Of a stretch of 64,000 nucleotides of DNA, positions 29,588-37,479 are shown one piece after another. The DNA lies in assembly GCF_000306115.2 (NCBI RefSeq), contig NZ_AKWX02000007.1:62001-126000 (forward strand), written 5' to 3'. The notes below the pieces were generated by a model. It made no database searches. It was not told where the DNA came from and was given only the letters and a program-made list of their open reading frames with translations. Every line of letters starts with the position of its first letter. Position 1 is the first letter of the stretch. A program made the translations under genes and the position numbers. Source of the stretch: Leptospira wolffii serovar Khorat str. Khorat-H2 (GTDB lineage Bacteria > Spirochaetota > Leptospiria > Leptospirales > Leptospiraceae).

Positions 29588-29605
29588 AAAAAACAGGAGA
29601 TACAT

Positions 29606-31096
29606 ATGAAGGTGCTATTTCAGAAAATCGTCTCCCCGGCGGTTCTTCTCTTTTTGGTCGCTTGCGACGGAGGAGGTTCGGGAACGAATTTAGGGCTTTT
29701 GGCCGGAGTATTGGGAGGAGCTTCGATTCCGGTAGCGACTGCTTCGGATCTGACGAACGAATCGGCGGCCGATTATAACGATAACCAATGGGGACTGATT
29801 ACCGGGACGCGTTTGGAGTCTTGGGTCAGCGATTGGCAAAACAATAAGCCGGCTCATATTACCGGCAAGCTCGTGATTCTGCAAAGCAGTCTCGCGAATA
29901 ATTTCTCGGGAGATACAAGCGGCAGATCCTATATTAAATCGGATAATGCGAACGGGGTCTATGTTTATCATCTGGACGATTTTCAATCCGGATTCCGATT
30001 CAATCAGCAAAGAGATACGGGACTTATCAAGAATTCCGTCCGTTACCAAGCGGACGGGGCCACCGTGGATCTTTGGCTGAAATTTTACGGAATCGATCTG
30101 AGTAAAGACTTGGTTGTATTTGCCGTAGGAACCGCGAACAATAACGGAACGGCTTATTCGAACGGATCCCAAACCCAGGACGTGACCAGAGGAATCTATT
30201 GGTTGAAATATTGGGGAGCGGATACCAAACATCTGGCGATTTTGAACGGAGACATCCGAGTTAATTTTACGAATGCGACGTACCTGGATGCGAACAAGGA
30301 TACCGCTCCTCTGGATAACGGAGGTTTCAGTGTGAAGCAACTCCGGGTGGATCAAACGATCATCACTCTGACTTTGGAAGATGTGATTCAGATCGTGAAG
30401 AATAACGGTTCCGCTTCTATTCCGGGGATTACCGAAACCCAGATCATAGTGGATGCAAGACCTGCCGCTCAATACAACCAAACCGTGGGAATCACGAATA
30501 GCGGGGCCAATCATATTACGACCGCTTGGAACGATTCGGGAGCCCCGGCTAGCGGAACCGCGGGAACTCCTAAAAAATACGTTCTATTCGAGACCCGTTT
30601 GAAGGGAGCGAAGGCCTTTCCTTGGGCGTCTCTATTGGATGCTTCCTCCACAGGATATCGTTTCTTGAGTAAGGCTACACTTGCGGGAACGTTTGCGAGC
30701 ACAGTATCGGGAGTAGGAGCCAGCTATGTTGCCGGTGCTACCATCGTTTCACAATGTCGTACGAATTTCGAGGCTCAGGTAAACGGATTTGCTGCTCAGA
30801 ATATATTAGGATATCCTACAGTATTCTACGATGGGTCCTTAGTGGAATGGACTTCTTTAGTGGCAGATTATCCGGACGGAACGGAAGGAACGAGCTTTAA
30901 TAAGCTTTCGCTCACTTCTCCATTTAGAACGGACACGGTAGATTTAAGCTACGCTCCTAGCGGGAATATAAATTATAATTCCTATGCGAGTGGAGGAGCT
31001 TCTTCTCCTTACGTTACGGTTGCCCAGGCAGACGTGGATCCGACCGCCACGACTACTAGGAAAGCGCAATGGGCGGATAAGGCCTATAAATATTAA
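29606..31096 (+). CDS. Two-domain rhodanese-like (sulfurtransferase) lipoprotein
   Basis: A 496-residue lipoprotein with lipobox LVAC (Cys20) and a Gly-rich linker. The layout matches thiosulfate/3-mercaptopyruvate sulfurtransferases. An N-terminal inactive rhodanese-like domain covers about 60-225 (WLKFYGIDLSKDLVVFAVG). A catalytic C-terminal domain runs from about 255, with IIVDARPAAQYNQ (281-293), HITTAWN, and an active-site loop starting CRTNFEA at Cys384 followed by LGYPTVFYDGSLVEWTSL. The loop keeps CR but not the second Arg of the classic CRxxxR motif. A surface or periplasmic location for a sulfurtransferase is unusual. The start has AGGAGA 5 bases upstream. The donor substrate is unknown; the domain call is strong by motif. 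Confidence 0.85.
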   Translation: MKVLFQKIVSPAVLLFLVACDGGGSGTNLGLLAGVLGGASIPVATASDLTNESAADYNDNQWGLITGTRLESWVSDWQNNKPAHITGKLVILQSSLANNFSGDTSGRSYIKSDNANGVYVYHLDDFQSGFRFNQQRDTGLIKNSVRYQADGATVDLWLKFYGIDLSKDLVVFAVGTANNNGTAYSNGSQTQDVTRGIYWLKYWGADTKHLAILNGDIRVNFTNATYLDANKDTAPLDNGGFSVKQLRVDQTIITLTLEDVIQIVKNNGSASIPGITETQIIVDARPAAQYNQTVGITNSGANHITTAWNDSGAPASGTAGTPKKYVLFETRLKGAKAFPWASLLDASSTGYRFLSKATLAGTFASTVSGVGASYVAGATIVSQCRTNFEAQVNGFAAQNILGYPTVFYDGSLVEWTSLVADYPDGTEGTSFNKLSLTSPFRTDTVDLSYAPSGNINYNSYASGGASSPYVTVAQADVDPTATTTRKAQWADKAYKY

Positions 31097-31155
31097 GAAT
31101 CCAGAATGGAGTAGCGATAGAGGAGGAGAGAATCCCCTCTTCTTCTCTTGAAATA

Positions 31156-31193
31156 AAAAAACTCCCTGGGCGGAAAACGCCGGGGGAGTTTTC
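31156..31193 (+). terminator. Bidirectional intrinsic terminator
   Basis: AACTCCC/GGGAGTT outer stem with an inner GGCG/CGCC stem and the loop GAAAA, flanked by A-run and T-run. It lies between the convergent rhodanese lipoprotein and DoxX genes and can serve both. Confidence 0.85.
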
Positions 31194-31221
31194 GGATCGA
31201 AACGAATTTCGACGGATGTTT

Positions 31222-31668
31222 TTAGAATAAGGTAACCAGGATTTGGTCTAGAGAATAAGCTCCTCCACCGGTGATTCCGAGAGTGATGGCGGCACCGACG
31301 GCAAGCAAATGGAACTCGTAACCTTCTCCTTTTTGAGCGCCGAACCAGTTAATGAAGAATCCATGCTCCTTATGTACGAGGAGGGCGGCACCGAGCATAA
31401 TGATCCCGATGGAAATCGCCGAGAAACGAGTGACGAGGCCCAGGATGAGAGCGACGGAACCTAAGGATTCGCCTATAATGACTAGGAAAGCGATGATTCC
31501 GGGAAGACCTGCGGATTGGGTAAAGTAACCATAGGTGCCTTTGAAGCCGTAGCCACCGAACCAACCCAAAAGTTTTTGGGCTCCGTGTGGGAAAATCACG
31601 AGTCCCAGGGTCAGTCTGAGGACCAGAGGGGCGATATCGTTACTGGTTGCGAGTAATGTCTCTAACAT
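31222..31668 (-). CDS. DoxX family membrane protein
   Basis: A 148-residue protein with four membrane helices (APLVLRLTLGLVIFPHGAQK, GIIAFLVIIGESLGSVALIL, AISIGIIMLGAALLV, HLLAVGAAITLGITG). The family signature LRLxLGLVIFxHGxQKL is present. DoxX-type proteins are linked to respiratory or redox-stress functions in some bacteria, but none is demonstrated by context here. GGAAAGGAAG lies upstream of ATG 31668. It is a single gene, convergent with the rhodanese lipoprotein. Confidence 0.9.
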   Translation of the reverse strand: MLETLLATSNDIAPLVLRLTLGLVIFPHGAQKLLGWFGGYGFKGTYGYFTQSAGLPGIIAFLVIIGESLGSVALILGLVTRFSAISIGIIMLGAALLVHKEHGFFINWFGAQKGEGYEFHLLAVGAAITLGITGGGAYSLDQILVTLF

Positions 31669-32059
31669 TTGAATTTCTTCCTTTCCCCGTTCAATGCTTT
31701 GTGGGGTAATAGTTTATTCTTAAACTATATTACTTTGAATGTGAAGTATTTCTTACAACTCTTTTTCCCTTCGGTCGGTTTTTTCCGAAAAAAACAAAAG
31801 AGTAGAATAGTGAGTAGTTCGAATTCTTCGCTTTTCTATCGATTTTGACGTTTTTCGGTGGAATGGGCAAGGTTGAGGGAGTTCCTACCATTCTGAGGAC
31901 TCTGAGAAGAATAGTATCTATTTGTCGAATGGATTGAGCAGTCACTGATAGGAAATTCAATATAACGGAAATTATTCTGTTATTCCTGGGCTTGTGAATC
32001 CAGATTAGTGAGAGATACTTTGTCCCAAAAAATCCAGGACCTCGTAGAGGAGAGATTCT
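31669..32059. other. Divergent intergenic region
   Basis: About 390 AT-rich bases between the DoxX gene (minus) and the DUF819 gene (plus). It contains a GGGAGTTCCTACC motif at 31877-31889, a copy of the short motif also found near 10093. No gene is supported here. Confidence 0.4.
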
Positions 32060-33199
32060 TTGTCCGAGCCATTCTCTATTCTGATTTCTATCGTTTTCGC
32101 ATCATTCTTGTTAGGCTTTCCTTGGGTCGCAAACCGACTTTCCGAGAAATACAAATGGGCCGGTTTTTTCGGGCCTGTGGTGATCTGTTATGTTGCGGGG
32201 ATTCTTCTTGGGAATTTGGTTCCGGGGGGATGGCTTCCGAAGAATGTTGCGGAAAGGGTTTCCGAACTTTCCATACCCATCGCGATTCCTCTACTTCTTG
32301 CTTCTTCCGATTTTTTAAAGGGGATCCGAGAGGCCAAGGTTGCACTTTTCTCCTTCTTTCTTTCCTGCCTGGCCGTGGTAATTTCCAGTAGCGTATTCGG
32401 TTATCTATTCGCCTCCTATCATCCCGAATCTTTTAAGATAGAGGGAATGCTGACAGGATTGTACACGGGGGGAACTCCGAATCTGAATGCGATCGGATTG
32501 GCTTTGGATGCGGGACGCTCCACGATTGCTCTCGTGAACGCCGTGGATCTTGTCGTAGGAGGAACTTACCTGCTGTTCCTACTCAGTTTCGCTAAGAAGG
32601 TATATTCGATTTTCTTAAAGCCTGAGGAGGAAATCGTTCCTAACTTGGGAGAAGAATCCGCATCGGAGTCGGGGATAAGACCGATCTCCCGCTTCGGGAT
32701 AGGTTTGGCTTTGGCCGTGGTCGGGTTCATACTTTCCATCGGAGTCTCGATTCTCGTTTCGGGCGGAATTTCTCTTCCTATTCTTCTTTTGGGAATTAGT
32801 AGCTGGGGAATCGGGATTTCCTTTTCTAAAAAGGTAAGAAATCTGAACACTTATACTTTCGGAAGTTATTTTATTCTAATATTCTCCGTGGCCATAGGAT
32901 ATTTGGCGGACTTAAGGTCTCTAGTGAACGATGCACCCGTCGTATTCGTGATCGTTTTGTCCACCATGTCCGGGGCCATTCTTCTTCATTTGCTTTTCGG
33001 AATTCTCTTCCGGATTCCTGTGGATACTTGGATCATTACCTCGGTTTCCAGTATCTACGGTCCCGTCTTCGTCCCTCCCGTTGCCGCCGCCATCCGGAAC
33101 CAAGGAGTCTTGATTTTAGGAATCTTAACGGGACTCGTCGGATATGCGGTAGGAAATTATTTGGGACTCGCGGTGTATTGGTTTCTTGCGAATCGCTGA
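32060..33199 (+). CDS. DUF819 family integral membrane protein
   Basis: A 379-residue protein with about ten membrane helices in two halves, each with a Gly-rich segment, as in DUF819/YjcL-like permeases. LTGLYTGGTPNLNAIGLAL in the first half is a typical family stretch, and IITSVSSIYGPVFVPPVAAAI is its counterpart in the second. The substrate is unknown. The start is a TTG at 32060, chosen because AGAGGAGAG stands 6 bases upstream and no ATG lies near. A hairpin (GCG-ATCGCT/AGCGAT-CGC with one mismatch) overlaps the stop codon at about 33188-33212 but lacks a T-run. Confidence 0.88.
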   Translation: MSEPFSILISIVFASFLLGFPWVANRLSEKYKWAGFFGPVVICYVAGILLGNLVPGGWLPKNVAERVSELSIPIAIPLLLASSDFLKGIREAKVALFSFFLSCLAVVISSSVFGYLFASYHPESFKIEGMLTGLYTGGTPNLNAIGLALDAGRSTIALVNAVDLVVGGTYLLFLLSFAKKVYSIFLKPEEEIVPNLGEESASESGIRPISRFGIGLALAVVGFILSIGVSILVSGGISLPILLLGISSWGIGISFSKKVRNLNTYTFGSYFILIFSVAIGYLADLRSLVNDAPVVFVIVLSTMSGAILLHLLFGILFRIPVDTWIITSVSSIYGPVFVPPVAAAIRNQGVLILGILTGLVGYAVGNYLGLAVYWFLANR

Positions 33200-33304
33200 A
33201 GAAGCGATACGCAGTTGAAATATTGAAGGCCTGGGTTTCTCTATCAAAATAGGATCTATTTTGCGAATTCAAAGCTTCTATTCTAAACCCGGCCGTGCAT
33301 TACT

Positions 33305-33406
33305 GAACGGAAATTCCATTCCTCCGCCGCATTCTAAAAGCGCCCCCACCCATGTCTCCGGTTTGTACCGAGCTTTCTTCTTGCTGTCGGAATGGAAATT
33401 CCGTTC
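33305..33406. repeat. 18-bp inverted repeat pair around a solo IS end
   Basis: GAACGGAAATTCCATTCC (33305-33322) and GGAATGGAAATTCCGTTC (33389-33406) are inverted copies with one mismatch, 66 bases apart. A third related copy is at 61450-61471. Between the arms lies the 22-base IS end at 33348-33369. The unit looks like a small non-coding mobile or palindromic element lying between the DUF819 gene and ruvA. Confidence 0.6.
33348..33369. mobile_element. Solo terminal end of the IS481-type element
   Basis: The 22 bases are identical to 44945-44966, the outer right end of the IS at 43.7-45.0 kb (CCCATGTCTCCGGTTTGTAC core). No transposase or second end is nearby, so this is a leftover from excision or deletion, or an end carried by the surrounding inverted-repeat element. 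Confidence 0.6.
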
Positions 33407-33451
33407 AAGAGTTTAGGAATACCAATGGAATTGCCGCAGATTCTTTGCATC

Positions 33452-34090
33452 TTATAGAGATTTCAAGATCTCCCGGATCAATTCTCCTGTATCGGTAAAG
33501 GATTGTTTTTTTAGAATCTTTTCCACTTCCTTGAGAGCCGACTTATCGTCGAATCCGAGTTGCACCAATGCCTGAACTGCGGTTTCTTTGAAGCGATCTT
33601 CCGGACTAGGAAGGCGTTCTGCGGGGATTTCTAGGGAAGCGGGATCCTGTGGAGATTTCTCCAAAAACAATTCCAGCTTCTTTAGATTCTGTTTTACTTC
33701 AAAGAAAATCTTTTCGGAAGTCTTGGCTCGGACCTTAGGAATCTTTTCGAGCTCCTTGGCTTCTCCCGAGGACGCGATTTTATGTAATTCCCAAGGACTG
33801 AAAAAGGAAAGAACCTTAAGAGCGGTCATCTCTCCGATTCCGTGCAACCCTTTCATTACCTTGAAGAATTCCTTATCCCTTTCCTGTAGGAACCCGAAGA
33901 GGCGTTGGCCTCTTTCGTTGATGGAATGGTGGATATGCAGTCTGATTTCCTTTTTACCGGAAGAGATCAGATCCTTCAATTCCCAATAGGTTTTGAAAGA
34001 AATCGTCACCTCATAAGTTACACCCTGCACATCGATATGTGCGGATCCTACCTCTAATTTAATGATATTGCCTTGTAGTCCGGAAATCAT
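33452..34090 (-). CDS. ruvA: Holliday junction branch migration protein RuvA
   Basis: A 212-residue DNA-binding subunit of the RuvAB branch migration complex, which holds Holliday junctions during recombination repair. The OB-fold N-terminus ([13 protein letters not shown] to about 64) is followed by two helix-hairpin-helix motifs ([19 protein letters not shown] and [19 protein letters not shown]) and the C-terminal RuvB-contacting domain ([23 protein letters not shown]). Size and order are standard. ATG 34090. The outer-membrane protein gene upstream ends 7 bases before it, suggesting co-transcription. Confidence 0.95.
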   Translation of the reverse strand: MISGLQGNIIKLEVGSAHIDVQGVTYEVTISFKTYWELKDLISSGKKEIRLHIHHSINERGQRLFGFLQERDKEFFKVMKGLHGIGEMTALKVLSFFSPWELHKIASSGEAKELEKIPKVRAKTSEKIFFEVKQNLKKLELFLEKSPQDPASLEIPAERLPSPEDRFKETAVQALVQLGFDDKSALKEVEKILKKQSFTDTGELIREILKSL

Positions 34091-34096
34091 TTCGGA

Positions 34097-35065
34097 TTAG
34101 AACATCAGTCCTGCGGACACGATCATTTCCACGAATCCGAAGTTCTGAGTGGCCCTGTCTTTTGATTTACCGTTCGTGAGAATATTCGTCAAATCGATAT
34201 ATCCTCCCTTGGCTCCGAATTCGAAGAAAAACGATTTCAACATATCCAATCTTAAAGCCGAATAGCCGGAGACTCCGTATCCGGAAAGATGGAAATGGTT
34301 GTTCTTTCCTTGTCCGAATAGACGAACGTCGCTTCGGCAAATCACTGGGCCACCACCTACGGATCCGACTAGGCTCAGCGCATTTTCTCCGCTCTGAGAG
34401 ATCCAAAGAGGAGCAACATATCCTACATCTACGAAAAGATAATTCAGACCGTCCGTATGTTCGAACTTCAAAAAGTCCGGGGTGATATTGATGGTCTCTC
34501 CTCCGTGATACCCCGCGAATTGATTCAGGTGTTCCGGGAACAGATATAAATACGGAGCCGACTCGAAGGAAGTTGCGTATCTGGCCGCAGCGATCGCTAG
34601 AGGATCGATGTATCCGGAAATATTCGCGGCCTGTCCCTTGGACATCACGTATTTCATATGATCCTGTCCGAAGGTGATGAATAAGTTATCCTTAATGTAA
34701 TAGGTAAACTTGATATTATATTGCGGAATCTCCCAGAGGGACGGGTTGAAATAAACGTCTCCTTTGAACGGCTCCGGTTTGTCCCTGGCAACTACGTCCT
34801 TGAGAGTAAAATGGTAACCCGGTCCTCGGAAATTGATATCGCTTTGCGTATAAGAATCGCGGTTATAACCCCATTGGAAGGACCAGAGACCTTTTCTCTG
34901 ATCGACTCTTCGATCCGCTTTTTTACGTTTTTCCTTTTCTTCGTTTTGTTCCTCTTGCGATTGGACCTGGACGCTTCCAGGGCCATTCACGCTTTGCCCT
35001 AAAATCGGGAGGGATAAGGATGCGATAAGTATCAGAAGAATATAATATATCTTTGCTATTTTCAT
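34097..35065 (-). CDS. Outer membrane beta-barrel protein, uncharacterised
   Basis: A 322-residue protein. ATG 35065 is chosen because it gives a clean signal peptide (MKIAKIYYILLILIASLSLP, cleavage near LGQ); the longer frame to 35257 has no signal and overlaps the next gene. A Glu/Lys-rich charged linker (about 42-60) precedes alternating amphipathic strands (GLWSFQWGYNRDSYTQ, NIKFTYYIKDNLFITFG, LNYLFVDVGYVAPLWIS, LKSFFFEFGAKGGYIDL). It ends VSAGLMF, a terminal Phe typical of outer-membrane barrels. It resembles proteins annotated only as hypothetical or OMP in spirochaetes. Pore or structural role unknown. Confidence 0.72.
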   Translation of the reverse strand: MKIAKIYYILLILIASLSLPILGQSVNGPGSVQVQSQEEQNEEKEKRKKADRRVDQRKGLWSFQWGYNRDSYTQSDINFRGPGYHFTLKDVVARDKPEPFKGDVYFNPSLWEIPQYNIKFTYYIKDNLFITFGQDHMKYVMSKGQAANISGYIDPLAIAAARYATSFESAPYLYLFPEHLNQFAGYHGGETINITPDFLKFEHTDGLNYLFVDVGYVAPLWISQSGENALSLVGSVGGGPVICRSDVRLFGQGKNNHFHLSGYGVSGYSALRLDMLKSFFFEFGAKGGYIDLTNILTNGKSKDRATQNFGFVEMIVSAGLMF

Positions 35066-35226
35066 ATTTATGCGTTCGTTCCGCTTGGAGTCATTCGGAT
35101 CGGCCTCTCCTTGGGTCGGTAGGACCAGAATTCCAATCCGAACGAAAGAATCCATGTTTTTTCCGATTAAACCGTAGTACCTTATTCCATTAAGCTCTAC
35201 CTGAGATTCGTTTCCGGAAAAACCGA

Positions 35227-36330
35227 CTAAAGATCGATTCCTGTGCCTATGCCCCAAGGAAGAATGCGGACCCCTTCATGGACTCCCCAGGAGATTCCTG
35301 TATAAAGTGGGTGGATTCCTTTCAAATCCGGAGTTTCCGGAAAGCTTAATCTTTGTCTCAGATCTAGCATAGGTTCTTGGGGTAAATCGTCTCCCAGGGG
35401 GAAGGTTCCCCAGTGTATCGGCGCAAATGACTTTGCTCCCAAATCTTTAGAGGCTAGTAAAGCTTCCGTTGGACCGATATGCGCGTATTTCATAAACCAT
35501 CTGGGTTTATAGGCTCCGATCGGGAGTAGGGCTAAATCCACCGGTTTACCGAGTCTTTTGGAGATATCCTTAAAATGAGAAGAATAGCCCGTATCCCCCG
35601 CAAAGTATACAGTTCTGCCCTGAGACTCTATCGCATAACTTCCCCAAAAATATTGGTTGGTATCCCTAAGCCCCATTCTGCTCCAATGGTGGGCCGGTAA
35701 GAATACGATTTTTACGCCTTCCCTGGAAGTGATCTGTCCTAGCTCCTGGGTCACTGTGGCGCCTAACTCTTCCTCCTCCGCGAATTGTTTCATTCCGGAA
35801 GGAAGAAGTAACTGTAGATCCGGGTTTTTCGCTCTCAAAAAACGTAATGTATCCCGGTCTAGGTGATCCCTATGTGCATGGCTCACGAGAACGAAGTCCA
35901 CCTTAGGTAAAGACTCTTTAGGAATAGGAAGTTTAATGAGTCGATCCACTAAGATCGGAGCCTCGAAAATCGGGTCCGTGATTAAGTTGATCGTTTTTCC
36001 GTTTTGAGTGGAAGAAATCCATACGGTCGCATGTCCCAACCAGACCACTCTCACTTTTCCTTCCGGTGCGATGAGGTCCTTTGCGGTTCTCTCGAAAAGT
36101 AGAGGCAGTTCGTTCGTGAGACCTTCCACAGCCGGAGGATCCTTGGGACCCCAGAGTTTCCAACGAAGAATGTCGATCGGCGACTTGCCTTGCAATTCTT
36201 CGTCCGGATCCAGATTATGATAACGACCGTCGCGATAGCTGGGAGACTTGATCCGGTCCGGATCCAAAGGAAAACAATAGAATGAGGATAGGATGATCCA
36301 GAGTAAGAAAATCCGAGAGAAGAATATCAT
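35227..36330 (-). CDS. MBL-fold hydrolase, NAPE-PLD-like, probable lipoprotein
   Basis: A 367-residue metallo-beta-lactamase-fold enzyme of the NAPE-PLD/UlaG-like branch. It has HAHRDHLD (His151, His153, Asp155, His156), GYYWGSY-like NQYFWGSYAI, FAGDTGYSSHF, IGAYKPRWFMKYAHIGPTEA and HWGTF, which together supply a two-zinc site. The N-terminal helix ends SSFYC (Cys19), a plausible lipobox. NAPE-PLD relatives hydrolyse phospholipid head groups; for this protein lipid cleavage is an inference. ATG 36330. It is separated by about 160 bases from the OMP gene downstream. Confidence 0.88.
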   Translation of the reverse strand: MIFFSRIFLLWIILSSFYCFPLDPDRIKSPSYRDGRYHNLDPDEELQGKSPIDILRWKLWGPKDPPAVEGLTNELPLLFERTAKDLIAPEGKVRVVWLGHATVWISSTQNGKTINLITDPIFEAPILVDRLIKLPIPKESLPKVDFVLVSHAHRDHLDRDTLRFLRAKNPDLQLLLPSGMKQFAEEEELGATVTQELGQITSREGVKIVFLPAHHWSRMGLRDTNQYFWGSYAIESQGRTVYFAGDTGYSSHFKDISKRLGKPVDLALLPIGAYKPRWFMKYAHIGPTEALLASKDLGAKSFAPIHWGTFPLGDDLPQEPMLDLRQRLSFPETPDLKGIHPLYTGISWGVHEGVRILPWGIGTGIDL

Positions 36331-36446
36331 ATTGGTCTTTTGGACCGAATCCGCTCCGCTTGGGAGCCTATTTTTTTCTCGAAGAAAGGAATTTTAAAGA
36401 ATTCTCTTGGAAATAAGTTAATAACTTTTTTCGAAAATAGGGTTAA

Positions 36447-36461
36447 AACCGACCGTCGGTT
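36447..36461. promoter_or_regulatory. Palindromic operator candidate upstream of the desaturase
   Basis: AACCGACCGTCGGTT is a palindrome except for its centre, and sits 20 bases before the desaturase start codon. Shape and sequence resemble operators of TetR-type lipid regulators. The regulator is not identified. Confidence 0.45.
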
Positions 36462-36481
36462 CATCGGGTTAGGAGCCAAGG

Positions 36482-37468
36482 ATGCTTGCAGAAATTCACC
36501 CCGTATTTCCACCTATCCACATGGAAGCATCCGCACCCTCAAGAGATCTACCTTTTACCGAAAATCGGATTTTTTCCATAGGTATTCTTCTTCTTTTTGC
36601 GGGCTTCCATTATATCCTTCCCTGGCTTTGGAAGGTTGGGAGCGGTTGGGAAACGAAGGCTCTCGCTTGTGTCTGGATCCTCGCCTCCGGTCCTTTTTCT
36701 TATACTTTTTGGAATCTGATCCACGAGAGCATCCACGGAAATTTTTCTAATCGTAGGGAGACCAATCATTTCTGGGGTCGTTTACTCTGTGTGGTCTTCG
36801 GAGCTCCTTATTCCGTTCTTAAATCAAGCCATCTCATGCATCATAAATTCAATCGAGAACCGGGAGATCGTATCGAGTTTTACGATCCGACTTCTTCCCG
36901 TCCTAGATGGCTGCAGAGTTGGAATTATTATTTTAGGATCACATTGGCGACTTATCTTTTCGAAGTGGGGACGGGGTTGCTTTTATTTCTTCCTAAAACA
37001 TGGACGAGACCCGTAACGGAAAAATTCACGCAGTATCCCATTGAAGAAGGTTTCTTTAAATGGATTTATCGCCCCGAGGTCTTGCGGGAATTACGTATCG
37101 ATATGCTTTGGATTCTGGTCTTTTACGTTCCTTCCTTTTGGTTGTTCGGTGAGAGCGCTTGGATTCCATTATTCATGTTAGGTCTTCGCTCTTTTTTTAT
37201 CTCATTCTTCGATAACGCCTATCATTATGGAAAAGAAATCGACGACAAAAATTCCGCGTATAATCTGACTCTTCCAGCCCCGGTTAGCGCCTTTTTCCTG
37301 CATTTTAATTATCATCGAATCCATCATAAGTATCCCGGTTGTCCTTGGATTCGATTGCCCAAACAGATGGAAGTTTCGAAGGACAGTTGGGATAAAAGCT
37401 TTATCGATCAGGCCTGGAGCCAATGGTGCGGTCTCCTGGATCCGATAGATGGGAAAAATACAAAGTAA
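36482..37468 (+). CDS. Membrane fatty acid desaturase
   Basis: A 328-residue membrane di-iron desaturase. It has the three histidine boxes HESIH (81-85), HLMHH (117-121) and HFNYHRIHH (274-282), between hydrophobic segments at about 33-50, 60-80, 100-113, 155-170 and 208-240. It would insert a double bond into an acyl chain or a related lipid or carotenoid; regiospecificity cannot be read. ATG 36482 follows GGAGCCAAGG. The RND permease gene starts 11 bases after the stop, so both are likely co-transcribed. A palindrome just upstream suggests repressor control. Confidence 0.9.
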   Translation: MLAEIHPVFPPIHMEASAPSRDLPFTENRIFSIGILLLFAGFHYILPWLWKVGSGWETKALACVWILASGPFSYTFWNLIHESIHGNFSNRRETNHFWGRLLCVVFGAPYSVLKSSHLMHHKFNREPGDRIEFYDPTSSRPRWLQSWNYYFRITLATYLFEVGTGLLLFLPKTWTRPVTEKFTQYPIEEGFFKWIYRPEVLRELRIDMLWILVFYVPSFWLFGESAWIPLFMLGLRSFFISFFDNAYHYGKEIDDKNSAYNLTLPAPVSAFFLHFNYHRIHHKYPGCPWIRLPKQMEVSKDSWDKSFIDQAWSQWCGLLDPIDGKNTK

Positions 37469-37479
37469 ATAGAAAAAAT

